Shown here piece after piece: positions 55,901 to 61,365 of a stretch of DNA of 64,000 nucleotides. Each line of letters begins with the position of its first letter. The stretch's first letter is position 1. The stretch lies in the NCBI GenBank assembly GCA_951213105.1, contig OX578152.1, positions 95,974,568-96,038,567 on the forward strand, in the 5' to 3' direction. Position numbers and translations under genes: made by a program. The notes beneath the pieces are model-generated. The model made no database searches. It had not been told where the DNA came from and saw only the letters and a list, made by a program, of their open reading frames with translations. The stretch is from Amaurobius ferox (taxonomy: Eukaryota; Arthropoda; Arachnida; Araneae; Amaurobiidae).

Positions 55901-56195
55901 TTAAGATATAGCACAAGAGTTTTTGTTACACTATTGTAGTTTCTACAAATACCGAGTTTAAAATCATACAAGGTAGCAATACATAATTTTAAATTTTTTA
56001 CTTTATCATCAGAAAGTACAACTAGATCCTTACCATTGGCATATTACTTCTGCAAATCGGACATTCATTTGTTTCACAAAGTACGCGCATTCTTGCTGAA
56101 CAATCATAACAAACAGGGTGATCGCAAACTCCAACTGCAAAAATGCTGATTTCTCGGCAACACAAAACACATTCATCTTGATCTGACATTTTCAT
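13662..56195 (-). CDS. ZNF598: E3 ubiquitin-protein ligase ZNF598 (Hel2 family), six coding exons
   Basis: Joined exons are 56195-56034, 34833-34597, 29422-29211, 27229-27015, 21931-21859 and 15138-13662; total 2376 nt, 791 residues plus stop (human about 904). Every junction has AG/GT and the phases agree. Order of domains: C3HC4 RING (Cys9, Cys12, Cys24, His26, Cys29, Cys32, Cys45, Cys48); C2H2-type fingers from about residue 99 to 245; low-complexity middle with DEFPAL (~367), DDFPRL (~451), DDFPPL (~582) and PPPGF (~607); conserved C-terminal helical block; last finger with Cys769, Cys772, His784, His788. In the family this cytosolic ligase recognises collided ribosomes and ubiquitinates small-subunit proteins eS10 and uS10, starting ribosome quality control. 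The gene spans 42.5 kb because introns are filled with mobile elements. Seen: sequence and splice sites. Known: function. Very sure of the family. Confidence 0.95.
16017..16062 (+). repeat. Short dispersed repeat (second copy 19118-19165)
   Basis: CCCATAAGTTTTGGA followed by GTAGAAATATGTTAAGAGAA occurs at both places. Probably the end of a Tc1/mariner-like element; neither copy is complete. Confidence 0.5.
16525..16812 (+). pseudogene. hAT transposase C-terminal remnant
   Basis: A 95-codon open frame ends with ISTEVERSFSILKHIMTEGQ, which resembles the hAT C-terminal dimerisation motif (Ser-x-x-x-E-R-x-F-S). A candidate hAT-type end, CAGTGATTTCCAACTAGGG, is at about 15606; the other end was not found. 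It lies in intron 5 of ZNF598, opposite strand. Confidence 0.6.
17147..18492 (+). mobile_element. DINE-1/Helentron-like non-autonomous element, copy 1
   Basis: Begins CAAGAAAGATCAATCATGC; near the 3' end it has (CAGA)n within AACGGACAGACAGACAG, then a terminal near-palindrome (about 18463-18490). These are the traits of HINE/DINE-1 elements. It has an internal tandem duplication (about 17217-17512, two ~165-bp units). A 57-bp insertion (18045-18101) interrupts it. Other copies: 53067-53403 and 53404-54393. Confidence 0.6.
18045..18101 (-). mobile_element. 57-bp retro-insertion of a LINE/SINE 3' tail
   Basis: Flanked by CCATATAAATGGTGTA (18029-18044) and CCATATAAAAGGTGTA (18102-18117), 15 of 16 identical. 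Inverted, the insert matches the 3' terminal stem-loop of the LINE at 44462. The paralogous DINE-like copy at about 53975-54010 lacks the insert. Confidence 0.65.
18824..18844. repeat. (TA)n microsatellite
   Basis: About ten AT units. Confidence 0.9.
18903..18959 (+). mobile_element. 57-bp retro-insertion of a LINE 3' tail with perfect 14-bp target duplication
   Basis: CAACCAAAGTGTTC is present at 18889-18902 and again at 18960-18973. The 57 bp between are the last bases of the LINE at 44462-48155 (ending GTCTGGGTTTTCAACACTT), with about one or two differences. It looks like an extremely 5'-truncated retrotransposition. Confidence 0.75.
19380..20237 (+). mobile_element. Non-autonomous Helitron, copy 2
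   Basis: Starts TCTATATAAATAAAATTG and ends ACTGCTAA (CTRR rule). Aligns with copy 1 but lacks the 76-bp TTAA insertion. In intron 5 of ZNF598. Confidence 0.8.
20507..20545. repeat. Perfect 13-bp inverted repeat
   Basis: CACTCAACTTGTT (20507-20519) and AACAAGTTGAGTG (20533-20545) with a 13-nt loop. Confidence 0.85.
20620..21858. other. Intron 5 sequence, nothing coding recognised
   Basis: AT-rich, with a 17-bp direct triplication at 21712-21763. No splice-consistent exon besides exon 5 itself. Confidence 0.4.
21712..21763. repeat. 17-bp tandem repeat, three copies
   Basis: TCAATTGATGATCGGTT is repeated three times, the first pair separated by a few extra bases. It lies about 100 bp downstream of ZNF598 exon 5. 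Confidence 0.85.
21859..21931 (-). CDS. ZNF598: ZNF598 coding exon 5 (73 bp microexon-like)
   Basis: Found by looking for a phase-1 to phase-2 exon between exons 4 and 6. The acceptor is ATTTTAG|GTAGC and the donor CTAAG|GTTTG. It encodes a Ser/Arg/Gln/Glu-rich stretch (SSSPRGGRYHQHKRQ and following residues). It keeps the frame exactly between its neighbours. It is too short for an ORF scan. Moderately to highly sure. Confidence 0.85.
23999..24015. repeat. Poly-C run of 17
   Basis: Homopolymer in otherwise AT-rich DNA. A 19-C run occurs at 49960-49978. Confidence 0.9.
24526..24683. repeat. Minisatellite, 32-34 bp unit, about four to five copies
   Basis: AGCAG recurs at 24545, 24579, 24611 and 24645 inside AAATT(G)..AGCAG.TCGTA-type units. 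Divergence increases to the right. Confidence 0.75.
25980..26455. repeat. Short dispersed repeat, two nearby copies
   Basis: About 25980-26110 and 26360-26455 share GTGTCAG(G)AAAT and AACAAACAC.TTGTTTTCT blocks; a third copy is near 23575-23680. Same orientation. No ends defined. Confidence 0.5.
27015..27229 (-). CDS. ZNF598: ZNF598 coding exon 4: last central finger
   Basis: Completes codon 204 and encodes residues 205-275 plus one base. Acceptor ATTTCAG|G, donor AATG|GTAATT. Contains LRVHFRKEHYLCEEGDC and FRTEIDFKAHIAVHH, which continue the family zinc-finger block, then the start of the divergent middle region. Confidence 0.93.
27723..27744. repeat. (GT)n microsatellite
   Basis: About eleven GT units in intron 3 of ZNF598. 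Confidence 0.9.
29211..29422 (-). CDS. ZNF598: ZNF598 coding exon 3: central zinc fingers
   Basis: Encodes residues 134-203 and two bases of codon 204. Acceptor AATTTCAG|ATA, donor GA|GTAAGT. This is the most conserved block of the protein: the stretch GDPDDTSHRGHPLC is the same as I recall for vertebrate ZNF598, followed by CEFC, HLRKEH and CHFC zinc-binding pairs. Confidence 0.95.
30417..31138 (+). mobile_element. MITE-like element, family A, copy 2
   Basis: Left end ACTTTCCCTGCA at 30417, right end TGCAGGGAAAG at 31128-31138. Same internal order as copy 1. It is followed head to tail by copy 3. Confidence 0.72.
31165..31426 (+). mobile_element. MITE-like element, family A, copy 3 (truncated)
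   Basis: Left end as copy 2. It stops at the TGAATGAATGAATGA tail of the LINE fragment at 31427; the rest of the MITE is not found on the far side of the LINE, so the join is not a simple insertion. Confidence 0.7.
31427..32233 (-). mobile_element. LINE 3' fragment X (RNase H and tail)
   Basis: Minus-strand 3' end of the same LINE family as 50564-52545, with a (TCAT)n tail at 31427-31440. It covers the second half of the RNase H domain and the zinc-knuckle-like C-terminus (CRDCKYSEEIAVHILCEC). It is almost identical to 51752-52500 of the other copy, including a one-base deletion in the GHSG..NELADELARKG segment. It is 5'-truncated at about 32233 and fused to fragment Y. Confidence 0.85.
32234..32950 (-). 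mobile_element. LINE fragment Y (RNase H), fused upstream of X
   Basis: Encodes a complete RNase H stretch: WYTDGSKLG, an Asp-Ser-Gln motif (ICSDSQAAL), and GHSGIPGNELADELARKG. Frame intact except for one amber stop at 32512-32514 where relatives have Trp. It breaks off at about 32234, where X starts, so RNase H is duplicated in tandem. Distinctly more diverged from the 50.6-kb copy than X is. Confidence 0.82.
32951..34596. other. Intron 2 sequence, nothing recognised
   Basis: AT-rich, with a T-run near 33602 and a G-run near 33440. No element ends supported. Confidence 0.4.
34597..34833 (-). CDS. ZNF598: ZNF598 coding exon 2: linker and first C2H2 finger
   Basis: Encodes residues 55-133. 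Acceptor TTTTCAG|GTT and donor AAAG|GTTTGG, both phase 0. The finger is CMKC followed by HVRRQH (Cys99, Cys102, His115, His120), then CELC (Cys125, Cys128). It matches the family segment after the RING, including the region aligned with human QLLQHECPRC. Confidence 0.93.
34920..34949. repeat. (TA)n microsatellite
   Basis: About fifteen TA units just upstream (gene sense) of ZNF598 exon 2. Confidence 0.9.
35221..35779 (+). mobile_element. MITE-like element, family C, copy 2
   Basis: Matches 6579-7176 along its length. The left end has decayed (AAATTCTCATAC); the right end GTATGAGAAAGT is intact and slightly duplicated. Confidence 0.7.
36118..36207 (-). mobile_element. Tc1-like transposase fragment
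   Basis: In reverse complement, GGTGGGATTAGGTGT and later CATAGG..GA.C.TCTGGATTGGTG match the Tc1 remnant at about 3624-3690. About 90 bp only. Confidence 0.65.
36209..38050. other. Intron 1 sequence, nothing recognised
   Basis: A 126-codon open frame on the plus strand (37452-37832) in a moderately GC-richer patch has no motif I recognise. I do not call it a gene. Confidence 0.35.
38051..38230 (-). repeat. 3' terminal repeat of the TRIM-like element (180 bp)
   Basis: Starts TGTATGGCAGCA and ends ATTCCTACA on the minus strand. Has TTATAAG followed by TTCGGAG, a possible TATA box. Confidence 0.7.
38231..38240 (-). promoter_or_regulatory. Polypurine tract
   Basis: GGTGGGGGAG directly abuts the start of the 3' repeat, where plus-strand priming of an LTR element is expected. 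Confidence 0.6.
38260..39247. mobile_element. hAT-type MITE nested in the TRIM-like element
   Basis: Ends CAGGGTTAGAAAAAT (38260) and reverse complement CAGGGTTCGAAAAAT (39247). Flanking octamers TGCTGGTC and TCCCGGTC match at 6 of 8. ACATGCCC motifs repeat inside both ends. 988 bp, no transposase seen. Confidence 0.7.
39439..39492 (-). promoter_or_regulatory. Extended primer-binding-like site resembling a tRNA(Trp) 3' half
   Basis: Two bases after the 5' repeat the minus strand reads TGATGACCC. Read on the plus strand, this segment is GGTTGCATGTTTCAAACATC followed by CAGGGTCATCA, which resembles a tRNA T-arm and acceptor end. The similarity appears to continue to a TGGCTCCATGTGG box-A-like motif at about 39400. 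Similarity to tRNA(Trp) is from memory. Confidence 0.5.
39493..39663 (-). repeat. 5' terminal repeat of the TRIM-like element (171 bp)
   Basis: Starts TGTGGCAGCAGACG and ends ATTCCTACA on the minus strand. Aligned with 38230-38051 in the same orientation. Confidence 0.7.
39664..42313. other. Intron 1 sequence with one degenerate coding remnant
   Basis: AT-rich. Apart from the remnant at 40862-41338 I see no gene or element. Confidence 0.4.
40862..41338 (+). pseudogene. Degenerate remnant of an uncharacterised multicopy protein
   Basis: Across frames it carries a block near 40890 (SDYLNHEKYAIVMFNKM) and, at about 41089-41160, ATSHGKDCIDGIGGPIKRR. I remember an ATSHGK..DGIGG..KR motif from repetitive, poorly characterised animal proteins; I cannot name the family. 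Stops and frameshifts between blocks show it is dead. Confidence 0.4.
42314..42559 (+). mobile_element. MITE-like element, family A, short copy
   Basis: Preceded by AAAATCTGATGTGGGCAGCA. Ends ACTTTCTCTACA and TATAGGGAAAGT. Only about 246 bp, internally deleted relative to copies 1 and 2. Confidence 0.6.
42722..43173. mobile_element. GTGAC/GTCAC-rich MITE candidate
   Basis: Inverted ends ACCCTCACAGCA and ACCTTAACAGCA (10 of 12). The interior is dense with GTGAC, GTCAC and GACGTC, including GTGACGTCAC and GCGACGTCAC near 43000-43035. No coding potential. Confidence 0.6.
43174..43942. other. AT-rich intron 1 sequence, nothing recognised
   Basis: Long A-rich and T-rich runs only. Confidence 0.4.
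43958..44240 (+). mobile_element. tRNA-derived SINE with perfect 15-bp target duplication
   Basis: RNA polymerase III box A (TAGCCCATTGG, 43966-43976) and box B (GGTTCGATTCC, 44009-44019) lie in a tRNA-like head. The body ends in a stem-loop: GACCGTCC (about 44179) pairs with GGACGGTC (about 44218). It is followed by TGGGTTTCAACAACAAC. The target duplication AACACCCCACCCCCC is at 43943-43957 and 44241-44255. Much GC-richer than its surroundings, so young. The tail resembles the 3' tail of the neighbouring LINE. Confidence 0.88.
44256..44304 (+). mobile_element. Older SINE 3'-end fragment next to the SINE
   Basis: ACCTTACACCTTTCTGGTAG and GTCTGGGT.TCAACA repeat the last ~50 bp of the SINE, starting immediately after its right target duplication. 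The SINE therefore inserted beside an older tail. Confidence 0.7.
44320..44461 (+). mobile_element. Helitron copy 3, left part (interrupted by LINE)
   Basis: From about 44350 it matches copies 1 and 2 (GGTTTAAAGAT..TGGG, CTCATAT.TTG.AGTA). It breaks at the LINE insertion and resumes at 48172. The 5' terminus is missing. Confidence 0.7.
44462..48155 (-). mobile_element. LINE (endonuclease, reverse transcriptase, RNase H), 5'-truncated
   Basis: A 16-bp target duplication ATATGTTGTAGTACGT lies at 44446-44461 and 48156-48171, giving exact ends. The insertion is in Helitron copy 3. Gene order on the minus strand: C-terminal part of the AP endonuclease, RT, RNase H, cysteine motif, then a 3' UTR of about 330 bp rich in A/C runs and a terminal stem-loop. 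The domain set fits an I/LOA-type clade; I cannot fix the clade. The 5' part (ORF1 and start of the endonuclease) is missing, as usual for LINE insertions. Confidence 0.92.
44791..48154 (-). pseudogene. LINE ORF2 with a single in-frame nonsense codon
   Basis: Open from the truncation to 44791 apart from one TAA at 46191-46189; the frames on both sides (48154-46192 and 46188-44791) are the same. Landmarks: endonuclease LLLGDFNAR (about 47940) and SDHKYI; RT motifs NKPGKD, YRPICLLP, DICGAFDSL (motif A), GAPQGSVLSP (motif B) and FADD (motif C, catalytic Asp pair intact); RNase H YTDGS, AEIAAI, SDSQSS and HSDISGNEAAD; C-terminal CCTCGSYGDADHYVFTC. So this is a recent copy, dead by truncation and by one stop. 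Confidence 0.9.
48172..48500 (+). mobile_element. Helitron copy 3, right part
   Basis: Continues the alignment to copies 1 and 2 after the LINE. It ends with hairpin CCGTACGAAGAACGG then GTATACTGCTAG (CTRR) at 48500. Confidence 0.8.
48795..49710 (-). mobile_element. MITE-like element, family B, copy 2
   Basis: Same order as 7200-8097. The left end has ATAC..ATAATGTATAAGGAAAGT; the right end has TATAAGGAAAGTCATGTGC and GCCCACATCAGATTTTTT. Includes a (TGTG)n stretch near 48920-48952. Confidence 0.7.
49711..50563. other. Intron 1 sequence with a 19-C run
   Basis: Contains the poly-C run at 49960-49978. Otherwise nothing recognised before the LINE at 50564. Confidence 0.4.
50564..52545 (+). mobile_element. 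LINE with (CATT)n tail, 5'-truncated inside the RT domain
   Basis: Starts in RT motif A (FLDIEGAFDKV, about 50573) and ends with TTCATTTCATTCATTG. A possible 10-bp target duplication ATTGTAATTT is at 50554-50563 and 52546-52555. Same family as the minus-strand fragments at 31427-32950; unrelated in detail to the LINE at 44462. Confidence 0.85.
50573..52492 (+). pseudogene. LINE RT/RNase H frame, inactive
   Basis: Open over 640 codons but damaged. Motif B is GCPQGDVLSP. The catalytic motif C reads YADH where YADD is needed. In RNase H, YTDGSK and SDSQAAL are present. A one-base deletion after GHSGI (about 51962) shifts the frame, so the LADELARKG block continues in another frame (51976-52332). 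A two-base deletion near 52290 restores the first frame, giving CNYSEETAAHILCEC. The long open frame therefore hides a scrambled segment. Confidence 0.85.
53067..53403 (+). mobile_element. DINE-1/Helentron-like element, copy 2 (short)
   Basis: Starts TTAACAAGAACGATTAATC and ends with GACAGACAGACAGAATG, then a hairpin-forming tail and GTGTTAA. Internally deleted. Followed directly by copy 3. Confidence 0.6.
53404..54393 (+). mobile_element. DINE-1/Helentron-like element, copy 3
   Basis: Starts AACAAGAAAGATCAATCATG. The 3' near-palindrome is at 54363-54391 (AACACTTTTCAAC..GTTGTAAAGTGTT). It lacks the 57-bp insert found in copy 1 at 18045-18101. Confidence 0.62.
54394..56033. other. Intron 1 sequence next to ZNF598 exon 1
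   Basis: AT-rich except for a GC-rich patch at 55478-55720. No exon found. Confidence 0.4.
55478..55720 (-). repeat. GC-rich island, probable retroposed repeat
   Basis: Sharp GC rise in AT-rich DNA. The minus strand has a proline-rich 60-codon frame (RAEFPPPDIFPLPLYLS) that I vaguely associate with high-copy arachnid repeats rather than a gene. No ends or target duplication could be set. Confidence 0.35.
56034..56195 (-). CDS. ZNF598: ZNF598 coding exon 1: start codon and RING finger
   Basis: Encodes residues 1-54. Two in-frame ATGs lie three residues apart (56195 and 56189); the second gives MSDQDECVLCC. A splice-acceptor-like TTTCAG ends at 56200, just upstream of the first ATG, so a non-coding 5' exon probably exists further upstream. 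The donor is ATG|GTAAGG, phase 0. All eight RING zinc ligands are in this exon. The next exon is 21.2 kb away. Confidence 0.93.
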
Positions 56196-56559
56196 TTTTC
56201 TGAAATGTACAAAAATATGAACATGTGATGTGTTTATATCATTTAAATCACATATGCTTTATAATTTCATGAAATATTGAAGTACAAGTGATCATTATCA
56301 AGAATTCTAATATTTATGAAAATTCTTTTAAAAATACTAAAATAAAAATTACATTTTTTCTGCCAATGCAATCACTTTTTCAATCTCACGTCACAATTTA
56401 ACCCGTCTTGTGCCACAAATTTTTAGCTCAGTTACAGATTCAGTTGGAATAAAAAAAAAATTTATAACAAAACATTTTGCAAATAATAAATTTACGTATT
56501 TATGTAGAAAGTGATAATTCTTATCCGTAAAAAAGGATTATGTGATAGCTTTTCAATAG

Positions 56560-56720
56560 GGTCTCTAGTTCTTTTGTAACCTTAATTTAATTTATGTCTG
56601 CATACAGCTGTTTCAACCACGTGGCACTCTCCTAGTAACGAGCCTTAGCAACGCTTGTTGGTAGTCAAACAACTCATAGATAGGCCATTGCTATACACGT
56701 TGTACGTTGCTTCAAAAATA
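56560..56720 (-). promoter_or_regulatory. Candidate ZNF598 promoter / 5' UTR region
   Basis: About 400-500 bp upstream of the coding start lies the only GC-richer, repeat-free stretch before the minisatellite. It has a perfect E-box CCACGTGG near 56620 and a dyad GTTGCTAAGG..GTTAC around 56630-56650. Placement is an inference from position and base composition. Confidence 0.3.
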
Positions 56721-56926
56721 TTAATTTAAACTTTAAGTAATAATTATGTCATCTAAATATTTTCTGGATATGGATGATCGAGCTAAAGCTCGATATTCTT
56801 TATTTGTCATGATATTAATAATTTTAAAATGTTTTATATTTGCAAAAATGTAATGTAATGCGAATCCAAATTTTGAGTTGGATTTTCGTATGCTTACACC
56901 TTATAAAGAGCTAAGACAATATTGGA

Positions 56927-57518
56927 AAGTCTTGAAAAGTATGTGTGTGGGGGGGGGGAGCAACTGTTTAACATTTGCGTATGCCAGGGCTATTTTAAAT
57001 GTAAAATACGCATAACATTAAAAAGTCTTGAAAAGTGTGTGGGGGGGGGGGGGCAACTGTTTAACATTTGCTTATGTCAGGGTTATTTTAAATGAAAAAT
57101 ACACATAGCATTAAAAAGTCTTGAAAAGTGTGTGTGGGTATGTGAGGGGGGGGGGGCAAATGTTTAACATTTGCTTATGCCAGGGTTATTTTAAATGAAA
57201 AGTACGCATAACATTAAAAAGTCTTGAAAAGTGTGTGTGGGGGGGGGGGGGGCAACTGCTTAACATTTGCTTATGCCAGGGTTATTTTAAATGAAAAATG
57301 CGCATAACATTAAAAAGTCTTGAAAAGTGGGGGGGGGGGGCAACTGTTTAACATTTGCTTATGCCAGGGTTATTTTAAATGAAAAATACGCATAACATTA
57401 AAAAGCCTTGAAAAGTGTGTGTGGGGGGGGGGACAACTGTTTAACATTTGCTTATGCCAGGGTTATTTTAAATGAAAAATACGCATAACATTGAAAAGTG
57501 TGTGTATGGGGGGGGGGG
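56927..57518. repeat. G-run minisatellite, six full units plus one partial, 84-103 bp period
   Basis: TTGAAAAGT recurs near 56932, 57029, 57121, 57224, 57320, 57408 and 57491. Each is followed by (GT)n and a run of 10-14 G, then CAACTGTTTAACATTTGC and the TTATTTTAAATG block. The length variation lies in the GT/G runs. It lies 0.7-1.3 kb upstream of the ZNF598 start codon. Confidence 0.95.
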
Positions 57519-57792
57519 TTCACGGCAAACTTTCCTGTGCTTCAAATTTTCAGTATTCCAATCTTTTCTGTTGATTCTTAAAGGCCATTCTTTGCTTCTT
57601 TTAACAGACAAATCCTTGATTTCATTCCCTTTATTTTCAATTATTCTAGGGAATGAAAAAAATGATACAATTAATTACGGCACAAATCGCCATTATCGAA
57701 TTCAATTACTTTATCTTAAAGAAATTATGATTATATATGATATCGGCTGGATATAGTTTTAATAAAACGACTTTTTTAAAAAAAATTCACAC

Positions 57793-57932
57793 CAAAACGT
57801 ATCCCGGCGCTCTTCACTAAGACGTCTTTTTGACTCATTTCCTCTAATTAATACAGCAGGGAGTGTAAAAAAAGATTTGCTGTCTCGATCAGAACGATTT
57901 CCGCATTTGAAAACACCACAAGCGGCAGGCAT
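57793..57932 (-). CDS. THAP-type zinc-finger exon (first exon, orphan or pseudogene)
   Basis: Reading from ATG at 57932, the peptide begins MPAACGVFKCGNRSDRDSKS, then FFTLP. It has the THAP N-terminal signature: Met-Pro, Cys5, Cys10, an NR pair, and an aromatic-x-x-Pro. A donor TG|GTGTGA ends the exon at 57793 in phase 2, before the second Cys/His pair of the domain. THAP domains bind DNA in transcription factors and P-element transposases. I see no continuation (no later Cys-His pair or AVPT-like motif) between here and ZNF598. Joining this donor to the ZNF598 exon-1 acceptor would make TGA at once, so it is not a fusion. Could be a real gene with distant exons or a fragment. Confidence 0.55.
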
Positions 57933-58014
57933 AATGACAAATATAAAATTTTGTAACACTATACGCGCCAGTATATCTACAATTGACTCAAACGCAAAGC
58001 ATACAATATATGAC

Positions 58015-58062
58015 TACCAGCAACGGTTGCTAGGTGGTAGCTTGGCAATGTGACGTCAGGTG
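58015..58062. promoter_or_regulatory. CRE-like site and dyad upstream of the THAP exon
   Basis: About 85-120 bp upstream of the THAP ATG lie the dyad GCAACGGTTGCT and TGACGTCA (CREB/ATF consensus, near 58051-58058). Spacing suits a core promoter for the minus-strand exon. Two CACGTG cores (near 58265 and 58286) and GATGGCGCTGC lie further out. Function is inferred only. Confidence 0.35.
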
Positions 58063-59794
58063 AAAAAGCTCTATTCGAATTTAATTTTTAATAAATAAAT
58101 TTTTCTGCCAAATAAATCACGGAATAGGAGATGTAATTTACGTAACATTGTTATTTAGAAATGCGTTTTAACTCAGTTTTACATTTTTAACATTACTACA
58201 TAAATATTCAAGAACCTCAAGTGAGATGGCGCTGCTAGTCCAATTTACGTAACGATACCAATGCACGTGCAAATATATATAAATACACGTGCGAATACTG
58301 TCAGAAGGATGAGAATAAAAAATAGGGAGTCGACAGGCGGCGGGGGGGGGGGGGATTGATGCTCTGCAGATTTCCGTGCGTATGACTGGCATCCAGTTTT
58401 GGGGTCCTACGAAATACAACAGTGGTCGTAGAGTTTTGCATGTTTTTTCGGACAGGCTGCTCAGGGCACCATGGAAAAATAAATTTGTGTATAATTAAAA
58501 GGACTTTAAAGGGCGTCATGTCAAAAAAAACACCCGATATTTTACCGATTTTGCAAGGCTGGGAAAGTAATACATTTGTTTTAAATAATACAAAATACTT
58601 TCGAAATCAAATATTGAAAAAAATACAAAATACATAACTTCCGTAGAAAAGAAAATGCAATATATTTATTTAAAGTTAACAGGGTTCTAAAATTACAATG
58701 CTTATAAAGCAGTGATTTACAAAATTTTCTTGGAGAAAGCAAGCATGTTAGTTAGGTGACAATTGTTTTTAAGGCGTTATAAGCCCTTTTCTTTGAGCCA
58801 AAAGCACAGGTAGAACAGTACAACCACTAAGAATAAACTGTTTGTTTGCTGAACGAACAGTCCACAAAAGAGCTTATTTATGACGTATAAAAGAAGTTTC
58901 TGTATTATTTAAGTAGCGGGTGCTTATTTAGGATCCGGGTAACGCCAGATAATTCGTTCTACTAATTTTAGGTAGTCCAAGCTAATATACATAAGCAGTA
59001 CATTTATAAATGTTATATAGCTATACTACTATTAAAACTTGTTAAAAACAGAGAAACAAATAAAAAATTAAGTTGTATCTGTTTTCTTGATAAATTTTAT
59101 TTTGTTTAACAATGTATGGCGCTTAGTGTCGAAAATATTCGTCTTATCAGAAAATTTATTCAGTTCGGTTATGCCCCGTGGTTGACTCAATAAGTGTGTA
59201 CGCAATTTTAGCCTTCTAGGCCACTTCTAGGCAGGGAATATAGGATTTGGAAAGCATTTTCGACCTCTCCATTTTTTTAATAGGTATTAATTAGACAATC
59301 CTGATCTTGAATTTAAAATGTTAAATAAGTCATTTATTCATTCAACTTTTTCAGCAAGTATTCAAAAAAACAAATGTAGATATTTGGAAGCCATTTCCCT
59401 CATAGTTGCTATCATATCTTTTATGAAAAGGGCACATCTAAGAGTAAGTTTTTATATAGTTAATTTTGCAAATGCCCATGTTTATTTTCTTTCAATTCTG
59501 GCACAGAAAATTTGTTAAAATACAGTCATTTTAAGCTTAATCATCTTGCACTAGATGTAAATAAAAATTTATTTAAGACAGTCCTGTTTGTTTTACTTTA
59601 ATGAGTACATTGCGTGATATCTTTTATTGTATAATTATGCAGCTGGATAATAAACAATAAACTTTCAATTTCATTCAACTTACAATAATTTCAATTCTGC
59701 TATCATTGTTCTGAAAATTGAAAGAAAACCCGACTAAGTTTTACCCAATCGTCCATACTATAACTAAGAATATAGAATATATTTAATATTTTCG

Positions 59795-60060
59795 GTACTA
59801 TAAGCGTGCAAAAATTCAGCTTTCTATGTCACCAGGGGGTTTCTAGAGGGTCGAAACTGTTCTAATAAAAACCGCATTTTCTCTACCCTGAGAAGTAAAT
59901 CGAAAGTCGGCTCCGTTAGGTTCTTTACCATAGTCGATACTATAAGTTTGCTAAGATTCAGCCTTTTAGGTCAAAGAAGGGACTTCTAGATAATCTGAAA
60001 GTACATTTTATATGTTTCCCCACTTTTCTTCCCCTGGAGTAAATATAAAATACGACTCTT
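59795..60060. repeat. Satellite-like tandem repeat, two units of ~141 bp
   Basis: TACTATAAG..TG(C)AAAATTCAGC units start at about 59795 and 59936. Same unit as 9081-9420. A decayed single unit is near 59190. Confidence 0.6.
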
Positions 60061-61311
60061 ATTATATATATGGATATGCATATTTTTAATATATTTTTTA
60101 AACTATATATTAAACTGAAAAGCTCAAATTATATCATAGGCGTAGCCAAGAACTCGAAGAGAGGAATGGTCGAGTGCTGAATTTCATTTTCCAATATGAA
60201 ACCCTTTCAAAAATTATTGCAATTTTTTTCACCATCGGGGGAGGAAGTGAAGTTATGACCCCAATCCTACTTACGGCACTGAATTTTATACATTCTCTAT
60301 GATTTGAAATATTTCTAACAATATAACTAGACTTTTTTGTTTCTGTTTTAAATATTTATTTTACAATAATCTGAGTTTAAACATTCGAAAGTAACCCAAT
60401 TTATGATCGCTTTCATGTGTGAATAAAACAGGAATTTGCCATTTATTTTGTATTAGACTATTAAATAATTTCAAATGCACATTAAACGTTAATCTTCCAA
60501 AATTTCGAGACAGCTGTATTTTTTTATCGTTAAAATACTGCTGTAAAAGTTATTCATTTTCAATCGAAAGTTTATGAGAACTTCCCAACAGAGGTGACTC
60601 CATATATGGTCGCGGTCGGTCGATTAGCGGTTGATGCTCTCCTTCCCCCCCCCTAGCAGTGCTTCCCCATACAATAAGAGCAACAGGGCCTTTCCTGAGA
60701 GCTCCATCCGCCTAGGTAGTAAGTTGCCCATTTTTTCAAAACTAAATGGGGACACGAAATGTGTTCTAGCTAAGTGTTCTAGTGTTCCAGAAGCGCTAAG
60801 ATTTATGAAAGCAAACCATAACTCAATTAAAGTAATGTCAGCAGATTTTATTACAGCTACGTAATTTTGTACAGTATCAGAGCCATTTTCATAAACAACT
60901 ACAAAATCTGTTGCCGCACCGATATAAACAAAAGCTACCACTGTTACAGTTACGGGTTTTTCAACATTCTCCCTTCGAAACATAGAAACTTTTCCACAAT
61001 TGATACATTTACATTCAAATATACTTAATCAGTTTCAAAAACCAAGTTTATCCAATTGTTGCACTGTGCGTTTACAACGAGTTTTAGAAGAAACATTTTT
61101 GTCTTCTTTATCAGACAAGGGTTCATATTTCTCATTGGGTTTCACTGAAATTTTCATCAACCGAAGATTTTGGATCAACGTCCTCTAAAGGTTATAATGA
61201 AAGATCTTTGTCATCACTATGGAGGCTATAATCGTTATAGAGGTCGGAAGTGGAATCCCTTTGATGTTTTATTCCAACAAGATGCTTAGTGTTATGATTT
61301 CATTTCCAGTA

Positions 61312-61365
61312 GCGGCCAATCCAATCGCTTATGATATTTGCAAGCGGCCAATCCAATCGCTTCTT
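61312..61365. repeat. 19-bp direct repeat
   Basis: GCGGCCAATCCAATCGCTT occurs twice with a short spacer. Confidence 0.85.

Noticed and set aside
56927..57518. CRISPR-like array
   Set aside because: Units are contiguous with no unique spacers, and the context is a eukaryotic genome; it is a minisatellite.
56199..57932. THAP-ZNF598 fusion transcript
   Set aside because: Joining the THAP donor (phase 2, ...TG) to the ZNF598 acceptor (A...) creates TGA immediately.
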